The position numbers and the translations under genes were made by a program. From the NCBI RefSeq assembly GCF_000730285.1, contig NZ_CP007174.1, forward strand, positions 2,728,001 through 2,792,000: a DNA stretch of 64,000 bases. Direction: 5' to 3'. Source of the stretch: Candidatus Nitrososphaera evergladensis SR1. GTDB taxonomy: Archaea > Thermoproteota > Nitrososphaeria > Nitrososphaerales > Nitrososphaeraceae. Positions within the stretch are counted from its first letter, which is position 1. Every line of letters begins with the position of its first letter. This document shows positions 51,793 through 61,658 of this stretch, one piece after another. The notes beneath the pieces are model-generated. The model ran no database searches, was not told the DNA's origin, and worked only from the letters and a program-made list of their open reading frames with translations.

Positions 51793-52809
51793 CTAGCCCA
51801 AGATTACTTGAGTTATGGGTCGTGCAAGTTCATTGTCAGAATATCTACGTCTAAGTTCATTATTCCATTCTTGGATAGCCACCTCTTGATTTGTTAATGC
51901 ACGACTAATAGCGTCATTATTGGATGTTGTTATTCTGGATTTTACAGGGCTGAAAATTGCAATTTCAAGTGGAATCGTTCTTAGTGGCAAGTTAGTGTGG
52001 ACTTGTTGGAGCTTGTCTACAAAATTCCGGACTTTTAGTGAAATGCGATCCGTATCTGCGGGAGATGTTAGTGTCACATATGCATATGTGTCAATACCCA
52101 ACTCAATGAACTTGCGAATAAGTTCGAATTGAAAATCAAAGAGATCAGGATCTGCCAGAGTGTTAAATGAAAATGACTCCCTATCAAATCCCTTGAAGCA
52201 ACATACCCTGCCGTAATTCTTGTATCCACGCACCAGTTCTAATTGCTCGCCGCTAAGATACCTCCAAAAGTAATCATTACTAAGGTTATCGTCAGACCAT
52301 AAGTAGACGGAATCTTGCAGTCCTCTTGCAATGAGCTCTTCCATCATCCAAGGTGTCCATTCTGGAATAAGGTCTGGCTGTCCTCCACTTAGATCTATAA
52401 CGCTCGGCCTATCATTTTCATTTAAGTATAAATTCACAAGGTCAGATGCTGAGACCCATCTTGACCGTTCAACATCCGCTGAGAGTAAGTTGAACGGCAC
52501 GAAACAATACCAACATCTCCAATTACACGCCCCATTCTGAAATACTTGTGCACGCATCACGTCCTGCATGGGAAGATTTAGAGCCTTGCAGGCGGGTGCA
52601 ATTGGAAGAGGATTGCTTGGCCATCCTGTAGAAGTCTCAATTTTGAAATGACGGATCCTACCTAAACCACCGCAGTTTGGGGCCTCACTTAGATCCACTT
52701 CTTGTTCTGAACCCAATAAATTGCTTACAAGCAACCGCTTGTTAGAAAGATCCACCGATTTGGATCGAAGATATTTGGACCATTCCTCAGTATTGATTGT
52801 CTTGGTCAC
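51793..52809 (-). CDS. Radical SAM enzyme
   Basis: A 338-residue radical SAM protein. The [4Fe-4S] motif is C95-x3-C99-x2-C102 in GACNWRCWYCFVPF; GGQPDL (about 143-148) is the SAM-binding GGE-like segment. The N-terminal ~90 residues and the closing region are not typical of a named subfamily, and no auxiliary cluster is seen. Such enzymes perform difficult C-C, C-S or methylation chemistry. Between a DUF4186-like and a methyltransferase-like gene, it suggests a modified nucleobase or nucleotide product, but this is inference. Starts with ATGA overlap after the DUF4186-like gene. Confidence 0.82.
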   Translation of the reverse strand: MTKTINTEEWSKYLRSKSVDLSNKRLLVSNLLGSEQEVDLSEAPNCGGLGRIRHFKIETSTGWPSNPLPIAPACKALNLPMQDVMRAQVFQNGACNWRCWYCFVPFNLLSADVERSRWVSASDLVNLYLNENDRPSVIDLSGGQPDLIPEWTPWMMEELIARGLQDSVYLWSDDNLSNDYFWRYLSGEQLELVRGYKNYGRVCCFKGFDRESFSFNTLADPDLFDFQFELIRKFIELGIDTYAYVTLTSPADTDRISLKVRNFVDKLQQVHTNLPLRTIPLEIAIFSPVKSRITTSNNDAISRALTNQEVAIQEWNNELRRRYSDNELARPITQVILG

Positions 52810-53435
52810 TTTTTGTCCTTCTCTTTTGCATTGATGTCATCACTGGCTTCAACAGCTAGAGCGGGCAGTTTCTTTTCGACATAATACATCATTAAGCCAA
52901 CAAGATACTGTATTTCCTCGTCAGAAAGAGGATGATTCCTATTAATCCCATGCCAAGCCTCAATACATTTTCTACAACAAGTAGCAGTTGCATGTTGGGA
53001 ATAGTAGATTATGTTTCCTTCGAGAGGAGTCTGTCTACCATCCCAGGGGTTTTCATTGGAGCATTTGTTTACATACTTTCGTAGCCGATTTTCAGCCTCC
53101 TGTCGAAGCATGCCTAAACCTTTTTTCTTCGCAGATTCAACAATTTTTCGTTCAATGTCACGCTCCCAATAACCGAGCCGGAAAGCTTCCATCCTAAGCA
53201 TGCTTGTGGTATAGTCTGCGTCGTCGATATTGTGTGAATCCAATCGATCCCAATCAATTAGTTGTTTGCCGCAATCTACACAAGTTTGACTTCGGTATGA
53301 AATTGCGTCATCAAGTTTTTTCCCACGGAAGTCATGGATGAAAGAATGCAACCCGCGTTTACAATCCGAACTTGTGCATGTTAGTCTTCCTAATGGCTTA
53401 GTATTTTGCCAATCAGGAACCTCTTCCTTATGCAT
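52806..53435 (-). CDS. DUF4186-like protein with N-terminal zinc site
   Basis: A 209-residue protein. The C-terminal ~100 residues match DUF4186: GMLRQEAENRLRK, DGRQTPLEGNIIYYSQHAT, then ATCCRKCIEAWHGI, and LSDEEIQYLVGLMMYYVEKK. The N-terminal half adds CysCys pairs (C20/C25, C52/C55) that can hold zinc. DUF4186 itself has no known chemistry. It overlaps the XRE-ImmA gene by 8 nt and the radical SAM gene by 4 nt. The match is from memory of family sequences. Confidence 0.7.
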   Translation of the reverse strand: MHKEEVPDWQNTKPLGRLTCTSSDCKRGLHSFIHDFRGKKLDDAISYRSQTCVDCGKQLIDWDRLDSHNIDDADYTTSMLRMEAFRLGYWERDIERKIVESAKKKGLGMLRQEAENRLRKYVNKCSNENPWDGRQTPLEGNIIYYSQHATATCCRKCIEAWHGINRNHPLSDEEIQYLVGLMMYYVEKKLPALAVEASDDINAKEKDKK

Positions 53436-54897
53436 CCCGTTGTTCCCCCGGCCTTATTGCTTGTTGAAGTAAATCAAGATCAGGTAGAGAAAGCGATCCG
53501 AGATCAGCATATTCTAGAAAAATGTTTAACATTATTTCTTTAGGATCTTGGGTAATTTTCCTCTGTAAGTTCTCAGCAATACCCCACAAGCTGTCGTCAC
53601 CTTCCATAGAATAACGGAAAGCGACATAATTTGCGAGGATATCCGCGCGTACGCCTTCTTTTTCTGCCACAATCCTGATCGCCTCCTTCATTCTGGACCT
53701 ATCACCACTTGAGACATCACGACATAACTCGGCGAGTCTTTGGGGATTCTTGCCAAGCAAGACAGCAGCTGCAAACAAGTTAGCTACTATCTCCTCTTGA
53801 GAAGAATACTCAGGAGCGCCGGGGTCCGAGGCAATGTGAATTTTTTGCTTTGAATCTTGAGCGGCGTGCCAGACTTCATGTAACAAGTCAAACATCCAAC
53901 GTGATTCAGATGACGTTCTCTGCTTTAGAACAATGACATTTCTGTTATTGATATTGAAGCACGCGGCGTGAAAAGCGCCAGGGTCGTCTAAAGCTATAAC
54001 AGGAACACCTAGCTCCCAAATGAATCTGGTGAGCGACGCCACACTAAGCGATCCAGACTTCGCAATTATTGTCTCATGAATTACATATGGATCCTTTGGA
54101 ATAGCCTTCCTAGGCAATTGTTCTGTCGCCTGTGCTATGATCGAAGCAAGGTAATGTGCATAGAAGGTATATGCATTAACACGTAGTTCATTTCGACCTT
54201 TCGGTAACTTAAAGCGAACTTCAGGTATTACTGCCGTATTTAACTTAAGTTCCGCATCTCCAAATATTTCCTCAGGAGACCAGTGGAACACTCTCCCAAT
54301 ACGAAGTGCAGCTTGAAGACCCATTAAATCAGATTCGGAGCTATCAACATTCTTTTCCGCTAGATAGTTGGCCAATGATGAAGGCAATATCTTATCCATT
54401 ATGAAGTTTCGATCTAATCCAACGCGTTCCATTCTCTTGAAGAATGAGGATAGAGGAACTCGACCGGTGGTGAGTTGAAGTCCTTCAGGGCTTGCCATAT
54501 TAAGTGCTCTTAAGACCTCCTTAATTTTGCCCAGACTAGCAGAAGAATATTCTGTAGATTCCCATCGTTGAATCTGTTGTTCGGCAATATTCAATCTGTC
54601 CGCCAATTCTCTTTGGCTAAGGCCCAACGAAATTCGGGCTTTAATCAGTGCTCGTGGAAGTTGTTCAAGCGAATGCAGCTCTATCAGAGGAAGTCTTCCG
54701 CCTTGTCTAAGATCCTCATACTCAGTCAATTCTTTCTGAAGTTCTTCAACTTGGTTCTGAATTGCCTCTCTACCGAGCTTAAGAAGAAGGGGATCGATCT
54801 TACCGGATATTTCAGATTCCCTCAAAGAGGCTAACTCCGCCGAAAATTTCTCAATATACGATTTAGTTATGCGATATTGTCGTTCATTTTTAATCAA
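53428..54897 (-). CDS. XRE HTH / ImmA-IrrE metallopeptidase protein
   Basis: A 489-residue protein. Residues 82-137 are an XRE-type helix-turn-helix (RALIKARISLGLSQRELADRL, IAEQQIQRWESTEY). A coiled coil lies before it (about 40-65). The ImmA/IrrE peptidase domain has the zinc motif HEVWH at 340-344 in FDLLHEVWHAAQD, with SSQEEIVANLFAAAVLL after it supplying the third ligand. Such proteins sense stress and cleave a repressor, or act as the antitoxin-like partner of nucleotidyltransferase-type toxins. It sits directly downstream of the frameshifted nucleotidyltransferase-like gene (4-nt overlap) and could control the operon. Confidence 0.88.
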   Translation of the reverse strand: MIKNERQYRITKSYIEKFSAELASLRESEISGKIDPLLLKLGREAIQNQVEELQKELTEYEDLRQGGRLPLIELHSLEQLPRALIKARISLGLSQRELADRLNIAEQQIQRWESTEYSSASLGKIKEVLRALNMASPEGLQLTTGRVPLSSFFKRMERVGLDRNFIMDKILPSSLANYLAEKNVDSSESDLMGLQAALRIGRVFHWSPEEIFGDAELKLNTAVIPEVRFKLPKGRNELRVNAYTFYAHYLASIIAQATEQLPRKAIPKDPYVIHETIIAKSGSLSVASLTRFIWELGVPVIALDDPGAFHAACFNINNRNVIVLKQRTSSESRWMFDLLHEVWHAAQDSKQKIHIASDPGAPEYSSQEEIVANLFAAAVLLGKNPQRLAELCRDVSSGDRSRMKEAIRIVAEKEGVRADILANYVAFRYSMEGDDSLWGIAENLQRKITQDPKEIMLNIFLEYADLGSLSLPDLDLLQQAIRPGEQRDA

Positions 54898-55333
54898 GGT
54901 AATCCCCCCAAGTCGATACCGATTATACCCTTCTGTATTCCTCGTCGAGTATCATTCTGAAAGAAATCTAGCCATGTTGAACGACCAGGATTATTTAGAC
55001 GAATAATAGGATAAAGCTCTCCCAAGAATTTCATTTTTTGAACGCGTTTATCTCTGAGAAGTACTGGATCTACGGTTTTTAGCAATTGCATATCAACCCC
55101 ACGCGATTCCCATGCGGCATCAAAGTCATTAGGAAATTCTTTGCTGTGGTAAAACTCCCATCGAGGTAAGCAATACTGCAACCCGCAGTTTTTAGCGAAT
55201 CGAACGCCATTTTCATTCCGTCTAATATTCGCCTCCTATTCTCATTATAACCAAATCTACCACAAATCTCTTGCCATGATGCCCAATGAATGCCCGCCGG
55301 TAAAACTCCATTTATATCGAACTCCGGTATCAT
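54894..55333 (-). pseudogene. Nucleotidyltransferase-like gene with one frameshift
   Basis: Two frames join into a 146-residue protein if one base (A or G) is restored near 55140 within GCAAAGAATTT. The N-terminal part is EFDINGVLPAGIHWASWQEI, then the joined region GSFTTAK plus EFPNDFDAAWE. This fits the hG-S-x9-D-h-D nucleotidyltransferase motif exactly (GS, nine residues, DFD). The remaining part (GELYPIIRLNNP, WLDFFQNDTRRG) resembles DUF6932 proteins that are often found beside ImmA/IrrE genes. As the first gene of the operon, its disruption may inactivate a toxin component. A sequencing error is possible. Confidence 0.75.
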
Positions 55334-55425
55334 GACACAACATTTTTGTTGTGTTCACTTCTATATATTTATTGCTAAATATGGCACTGTCAAGTTGTCA
55401 GTTGCTGTAGCGTGTCACTCATGCG

Positions 55426-55880
55426 TCAGCAATCGAAGACTCTAGGTCCGGCTCCTCGTACGTATCGAGCTCCCAGCTTGAGTGAACTATTGGCCTTCAC
55501 AGTTTTTACATTGCCATGCCACTTTTCGTGATACTTTTCGTGAACGGTATGGATTGGGATTAACGTTCTAGATTTCGACTCTTCTATCACTTTATCTGGG
55601 TGCCATCTCCATGGCCAGAGACGTGGGTATGGTTCCACTGCTTCTTTAAGGTCAGCAAGCTAAAATGCTGCAGCCACAGCTTTACCCTCTTTTCATCAAG
55701 CCTCATTTCTTGGTCAAAAGGTTCTGTTGATGAGCGAATGTAGCTGGAGCCTTCCAAGGGTCGAATATCAATCGGGTTTTGAAGCTGGTAGTCATTACAA
55801 TAAAATATCAGGTCCTTTTGTCGTTCGGCAACAAATCTGTAATTTATGACGTTTGGATGATCAAGGAATTTCCTCTCCCT
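55426..55880 (-). pseudogene. Remnant of a metallo-beta-lactamase RNase J-like gene
   Basis: The minus strand reads RKFLDHPNVINYRFVAER, continues through PIDIRPLEGSSYIRSSTE to HVSGHGDGTQI, and after a one-base shift near 55592 goes on KVIEESKSRTLIPIHTV and HGNVKTVK. This is the C-terminal third of a beta-CASP metallo-beta-lactamase nuclease (SGHGD, LIPIHT). The N-terminal two thirds are absent; the frame begins just after the TAG of the next gene. One A in AAA/AAAA is probably missing at the shift. It is a relic. Confidence 0.7.
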
Positions 55881-56444
55881 CTATGTGCAAACACCACAAG
55901 ACGCGCAGCCGTATGCCAGTATTTTGCCGCTAAATGCATCGACGAAGTATAGATAAAAATCCCGATGTAGAAAGTATGCATATCGTTCATTGCTCCGAAA
56001 ATCCCTGACAACCCACACGTACTTGTCGCTCGTATCATTCTTTGGCATGAGAAATGCATGATCACCTGCGTAACTTATGAAGGCCAATGTATGAGTTCTA
56101 TTAACTGAGAGTGTTTCTGGATTAGCTTCATAGACAATGTAATCTGGCCTTGTATCGTTACCCCATGGAATTGTGCCGTTGTATTGCCAGAAGTCAAAAC
56201 CAACCGTACGGGCGACAGTATCGTTCTGGATGCCCGGCAGGTGTGAATCAGCTACAATTTGTGCAGCTGTTTCGTTTGATATCATCATCTTCGTCGTGTG
56301 TAAAGACCGGATAGGCGACTGTATAATAGCGATAGCCGCATGGTTATAGGAGGTGGTGCCAACGCCTGGCGCAGCAAGAGGAAGTGAAGTCAGCAATACA
56401 AGGCCGACGACAGGGATAATGCTGCTCTTCCTCATCATAATCAC
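55881..56444 (-). CDS. Secreted protein with PepSY-like end
   Basis: A 187-residue exported protein: signal peptide (about 9-30), middle region with many N-glycosylation-like NxT sites, and an ending YLYFVDAFSGKILAYGCASCGVCT. The last strand FVDAFSGKIL is like a PepSY unit, and the Cys trio is probably disulfide- or metal-linked. No named family. It lies at the AT-rich side of the element and its stop directly abuts the RNase J-like remnant. Confidence 0.65.
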   Translation of the reverse strand: MIMMRKSSIIPVVGLVLLTSLPLAAPGVGTTSYNHAAIAIIQSPIRSLHTTKMMISNETAAQIVADSHLPGIQNDTVARTVGFDFWQYNGTIPWGNDTRPDYIVYEANPETLSVNRTHTLAFISYAGDHAFLMPKNDTSDKYVWVVRDFRSNERYAYFLHRDFYLYFVDAFSGKILAYGCASCGVCT

Positions 56445-56613
56445 CAGTTAACAGTACGCGAGACTAGCGCTAAAGTATTGAGCAGAAATTCTAGGTAATA
56501 GTAGAAGATAACAAAAGCTCTCATTACAATGGAAAATAGAGAATGTATGTTCTAGATCGACGATCCTGCAAATTTAAGTAGATGGCTACCTTACACATAG
56601 ACAAGGCAAGCTG

Positions 56614-57609
56614 ATGGGAATGCAAAACAATGCAAACCATCATTGGAACGCTACGAGAATTATTATGATGACAACACTGTTGCTATTTCTTGTACTAGTA
56701 CCATTACCATTACTACCTGTGTCTCAATCATCTGCCATCTTCTTTATGGCTGACCGAAGCGTTATACATCCGCATAATAATATTGCCTCAGCTGTTGCAG
56801 CGTCATCAATAACTACAACAAACATGGATGACCAAACTGGCGCTTCCTCACAACAAATCTCTTCTCTTTTAGCAGTTCGAACTATAACTGAAAGTCTTGG
56901 TTATCGCGAACTTGTCGGAATACCTTTGATATTCTCTCATCAAGGAAACGTGTCTATAAAAGAAACTCCAGCCAAGATAAACATTCCAAATGATGTACAG
57001 AATTATACGATTACCGCACCAGATATGCTATTCAGGAATTTTGATAATGTAACTTTTGACCACTGGCAGGACGATACCAATTCCACAGACAGGACTAAAA
57101 CAATAGCCATCTCAGACAATAACGGACGGGGGATTTCAGAAGATTTAACAGCCGTTTATAGATGGTACACTGCTGCATGCGATAGCTGCAGAGCATTTTT
57201 GCGAGAGGGCTTTGTTGAGCCATTAGTGATAAGGATTGTAGATTCTGAAGGCAACTTGCTAACAGGTGCTAAGGTGACAGTTGCACCGAAAACCGTAGCC
57301 TCACAATCTTCCTCTGGCTTTTCACCAATAGCTACTTTTTCTAGCTTAAAGAATGCAACAACTTACGTTGTTTCTGTACCAGCCACTTTTGTTGGCAATA
57401 ATTTTGTAAGCATGAGCAATAATGGTAGCAGCAGTAGTAATGATGGCAGCAACAATAGAAGCATTTACCATTTCGATCATTGGCAGGGAATAGACGGATA
57501 TTACCATAATGACCGCAACACTAACCACATACTGGCAACGATTTATTCATCAAATCATTTCTTCTCGAACTATGAAATAACGCTCACTGCAGTTTATGAG
57601 AAAGAATAA
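56614..57609 (+). CDS. Secreted beta-rich protein, unknown
   Basis: A 331-residue exported protein with an N-terminal hydrophobic signal (18-40). Two similar units contain FDHWQDD / FDHWQGID and end in LTAVYRWY / ITLTAVYEK. Between them lies an Ig-like portion (EPLVIRIVDSEGNLLTGAKVTVAP). Such tandem beta units suggest a surface-exposed adhesive or structural protein. Asn-rich loops (SNNGSSSSNDGSNN) reflect simple-sequence codons. The stretch 1-10 before the signal may be too long; the second ATG (56620) is possible. Confidence 0.68.
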   Translation: MGMQNNANHHWNATRIIMMTTLLLFLVLVPLPLLPVSQSSAIFFMADRSVIHPHNNIASAVAASSITTTNMDDQTGASSQQISSLLAVRTITESLGYRELVGIPLIFSHQGNVSIKETPAKINIPNDVQNYTITAPDMLFRNFDNVTFDHWQDDTNSTDRTKTIAISDNNGRGISEDLTAVYRWYTAACDSCRAFLREGFVEPLVIRIVDSEGNLLTGAKVTVAPKTVASQSSSGFSPIATFSSLKNATTYVVSVPATFVGNNFVSMSNNGSSSSNDGSNNRSIYHFDHWQGIDGYYHNDRNTNHILATIYSSNHFFSNYEITLTAVYEKE

Positions 57610-58024
57610 TGACCAGATCTTCTTGATTGCATATGTATGTGTATGAGATAGCGAGAAATCGCTCTCAATACCACAAGATGTTGTTTGTTACCATGCATAT
57701 TGCGAGCGGCACTTCTGAAGGCCAGCTCTCTTATTTTCCAACTGCTGACCTGCCTTGATGCAACTTTCTCTTCGAAGAATGGCTTCGTGGTCGAAGACAA
57801 TAGTGACTTGTTCTTGGTAGGTTTGTGTACCGGTTATGGATAGCAGCGTTTCAGCTGTTTTTCTTTGCCCATCATGGGTACGTCACAAACTGCATCGAGA
57901 CGTTTCGGTAGTGTATGAATCTATGTGTGAATGTAAACGCGCTCCCTCCACCAAGTACATATTCTTGATTGTTAACAAAAGAAAAAGAAGAGGAATGAAG
58001 TAGATGAGAGGCAGTTCAACCATG
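57610..58024. other. Intergenic region without a supported gene
   Basis: About 415 bases. On the minus strand a frame from 57878 reads MGKEKQLKRCYP, meets a TAA, and continues to 57594 (SSTTKPFFEEKVASRQVSS...HGNKQHLVVLRAISRYLIH). It could be a decayed protein gene of an unknown family, too uncertain to call. T-rich tracts on the minus strand at about 57977-57997 fit termination of the BNR gene. Confidence 0.4.
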
Positions 58025-61000
58025 TTACGATTTGGTCATATCAAAATAGATATCAAAATTATGCAAGTTTGATGGGTTGATATTTCTGCTGTCTGTCCAT
58101 ACGATATACGCCTCTCTACCCGGAGATGCTTCACTGGATGTTGCTATGCCATGGTAATCATCTACAAAATTTCTAGCATGAGTGGTTCCGTCGGTTGTGT
58201 CCAAGTTTGTACTGTTTACTAAGGTAATCTGCTTGTTAAACCACAACGACTGGCTGTCGCATGCAGTGAAACTGTAGTAGCAATAGTAATCGTACTGCCT
58301 GTACCAAGTGTTATTGGCATCAAACCTCCTGTCGTAAGCGCTTACGTGAATTACAGCTGCATTAGAGATGGCGATGGCAGGCTCCCATTGGTCGGTTTTG
58401 TTTGTTTCCAAATCGATTTTCACGGGTGTAGAAAATGAACAACACGGGTCGGCATTTGCGTACAGTACGTCAGCGCCAGTGTTAGTATTATTGGTTGTCC
58501 ACACAACATGGACTCCTGTTTCCGGGTCAGTAGCAATGGAAGGATAATGTGTTACTCTAATTGTATTTCCGTTGTAACCCTTTATGCATTGCACAAAATT
58601 ATCTCCACACGTAAGTGTAAATCTCGTCCAATTCCCAACCGTGTATGTAGTGCTATCCCATCCTCCTGAATCTCCTCCAGCAGTATTTCTTCTTAGTTCT
58701 ATGCCGCCATTTCCATTAGTACCTGTTCTTTCATAGACTACGTAAATTGTACCATCTTGAGCTACGGCTATGTTGCATCCTTGAACAAAACCAGGAGCCG
58801 AACCGGTGGCCAAAGTAACAACCGTTGAGCTAAGCGGTATGAGCCGTTTAAAGAGTATGGTGTTACCACCTCCGGTACCCGTCCAGCACATGTACAACCT
58901 ATTTGCAAATTGCGAATTGCCCCCCCGCATCTGCTGCAATCCATGGTTTATCTGCACCTGAGGTACTAGTCGAAAAAGCGGTTGTCACATTGGTCCAAGT
59001 CAGGCCACCGTCCGTGCTTGTGCCAAGCCTGATGTAATAATTATTCCCGTGTCCTTTAGGAATCTCTACACATGTAAAATAAAAGTTCCCATTTTCGGAT
59101 GATGTTACAACAGGATCGGACATGTAATCAGTTGCATTCTGTTTGCTAAGATGAGTTCTCATCGACCATGTTGTCCCTCCATTTTGGCTTTGGTAAATGG
59201 TGCAGTTGAGTACATCTGTAGATCTATTGATATTATTTGCACCTACCACGATTTGGGATGCATTTGTAGTTCTAACTGCTATTGTTGGTTCGTTTTGGTT
59301 GTTAGTATCTGTCGACACTTGATATCCGGTGCTTGAATCCCATTCCGGATTAACGCCAATGCGTAGATCCCAAGGTGAAGATGTGCCCTCTTCCCACAAA
59401 GCCGCTGCTTTAGAGATGGCCGATGTCAGTTGATCGGGCGAAGTAAATGACGTGCCGAATGGATTTAGTGGCGCTAGCCAGGAACCATCGACATTTCTTG
59501 TATCATACACTTTTCCTCCAGACAGGCTGTATGCATGTATCACATCGTACTCTGTTGTTGTGAGGGATGGCAACGCGTGAGACAGCGTCGAATCAGCGGT
59601 TTCAAACGACTGGAATGTGCCGTTGCCGTACCATTTTGCAATCTTTAGCGAACCAGAATTTCCACCTGTAAGATAAGCTACGTAAACCGTTTGCAAAGAA
59701 TCGCCATCAGAAGATATCTGCTTGATAGATGGGTTTGCCATTCCGGCACCGGATGTGACGCTTACGGCGCTCCAGCTCGTGCCGTCATATGTCCTATAGT
59801 AAAACTCTGAGGCGTCATATCGGGCAAATGCAAAGAGCATTTTGCCTGATTCCAGTTTGCCAAGTATTGATGGGAATCTGGTTCCATACCCCGGACTGAC
59901 TGTATTCAAAGACGTACTCCACGTCAAGCCACCATCTGTCGATTTCAAAATCTTGTAGTTCCACGCAGAACCTGTGAACCACCTAAATTCAGCAAAGATA
60001 TTTGCATTCGTCGTGTCGGTATTTGCAGCAGGAGATAGGCATATGCCCGCGCCGCATTGTACGTCATTTGTAGCTGAAAATAGGAGGGTGGCATTGTTCC
60101 AAGTAATGCTACTACCACTCACAGTACCTCTCTTTGCGTAAACATTGGTAGTAGAACCTGAAGGTACACCATAAAACAAGGTTATCCTATTGATAATGTC
60201 GTCAGGGGTTGAGTAAACTATAGTCCAAGTGTTAGTATCAGTTGCCATTTGCCCTGTAGAAACGTCAGTTGTTGAACTCCAAGTCGCGCCGTCATCAGTT
60301 GACGTCCTATAGGCCAGATTTTGATTAGCTGCGTCATAAAAGAATGCAAAGAGAACCCCGTCAAATTGCGCTAGTCTTCTTTGTCCCTGATAATAGTCTG
60401 AAGAAGAAGGAGATACTGAACTTGTAATCGAAGCAACGGTAGTGGGGTCTATCGAAAAGGAGGAGGAATTTTCAACAGGCACCTCGATAGAAGAACTAGT
60501 AGAATTAAAGGCCATCTTGTATCCCGAAGTTACTGCATCAGACCAGTCGATGCCCAAGCCAATCACGGTAGAATTGGAGAATTTGCTGATGAAGGGCAGC
60601 AGTTCGCTCTTATCAGACGTCGGTACAGTTGAGAAGGAGGTCAAGAATCCATCCTCTTGCAGGATAATGTACTGATCAGTTGATACGTGCAGCGATATCT
60701 TTGATGGGCTTGGACTTGTCCCTACGATTGTGAATTTGTATCTGTCCGCGTAGCCATTTTCATTTTGAACCGCCTTCCAGTATACGTCGTATTGCAGACC
60801 GGTTGAGGTAACGACCTTTTGATCGACCATCGTGCTATTTTGCAACAGAGAGAAACTGCTGCCTTGTGGTACTGTTGCATTAGTATTGGTGGTAGTAGTT
60901 GTTGATGTTGGAATACTGCTGATTCTATAGCTGTATCCTCTGCTATCTGCGACTCCCAGCGTACCGTTGGTGTACCACGTCATCGTTTGCGTAATTGTGG

Positions 61001-61262
61001 AAGGCTGTGATTCTCCTTGAGCCTGAAGTACAGGGTATGTCACCGTTCTGGTTATGGTATCTGAGGAGACCTGAAGCGGCTCGATAGTAGGAGAAGAACT
61101 GCCGGCAGCCTGTGCGTCACTATTCTGCCAATGAATGTTGAATAAGCTGGCTGATAAAGGGAAAGTCGACAAAGAAATCATAATTGCTACAAAGATAGCC
61201 AAAAATCTAGTAACAGTGACCCTACTGCACCTTATAGAGGAATCTCCTCTGAATTTTTTCAT
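58025..61262 (-). pseudogene. Large secreted BNR-repeat protein broken in a G7 tract
   Basis: Frames of 787 and 310 residues join into about 1078 residues if one G is removed from the seven-G run (seven C on the plus strand, 58920-58926): KPWIAADAGG then NSQFANRLYMCWTG. Signal peptide near 15-45; then many BNR/sialidase-type Asp-box units (STDDGATWSSTT, STDGGLTWSTS, TSTDGGLTWTN, SQNGGTTWSMR). Such beta-propellers bind or hydrolyse glycans in other proteins, but activity cannot be deduced. The break falls in a homopolymer, so it may be an error, a true pseudogene or a phase-variable switch. Confidence 0.75.
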
Positions 61263-61433
61263 GTATTGGCGTATATAGAACAGTTATTAAAGCTTTTTAT
61301 AAGTAAATCTCCTAACTTGTCATCAATCAGCTGTTTTTTAAACGATTTCCAAGAGTTAATAGCATTCTAGTTATTTGAGAGAAAAATGTGGACGCTACTG
61401 TTCTTCTTAGTAGTCAGATTATGACCATGCAAA

Positions 61434-61658
61434 CTATTGAGCTAGACGCAGCTCTGCTTCAAGCAACTGAGCGAACACAACAGCCTTGATAGCGGCCTCT
61501 TGACATGTAACATGATCAGGCTCGGCTAGAATGATATCTCGCAAGTGGCTGCCTGCAGGCAGGTATTTCTGTGCAATTGGCTTCAATCTCCTCAGATCAG
61601 CATAACCGCCGCCTTTATCTCGCATGTCTAGGTTTGATAGGAAATTCCTGAACCCCAT
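61434..61658 (-). CDS. Small helical protein, unknown
   Basis: A 74-residue frame with a mixed N-terminus (MGFRNFLSNLDMRDKGG), then a helical region ending EAAIKAVVFAQLLEAELRLAQ. Not recognised. Its ATG follows the stop of the 312-residue gene immediately (TGA-ATG), so it is the second gene of a two-gene unit and may be a small partner. Confidence 0.55.
   Translation of the reverse strand: MGFRNFLSNLDMRDKGGGYADLRRLKPIAQKYLPAGSHLRDIILAEPDHVTCQEAAIKAVVFAQLLEAELRLAQ

Noticed and set aside
57594-57878. Possible protein gene with one in-frame TAA
   Set aside because: The frame MGKEKQLKRCYP-stop-PVHKPTKNK... is continuous but matches no family I can name, so neither gene nor pseudogene can be supported.
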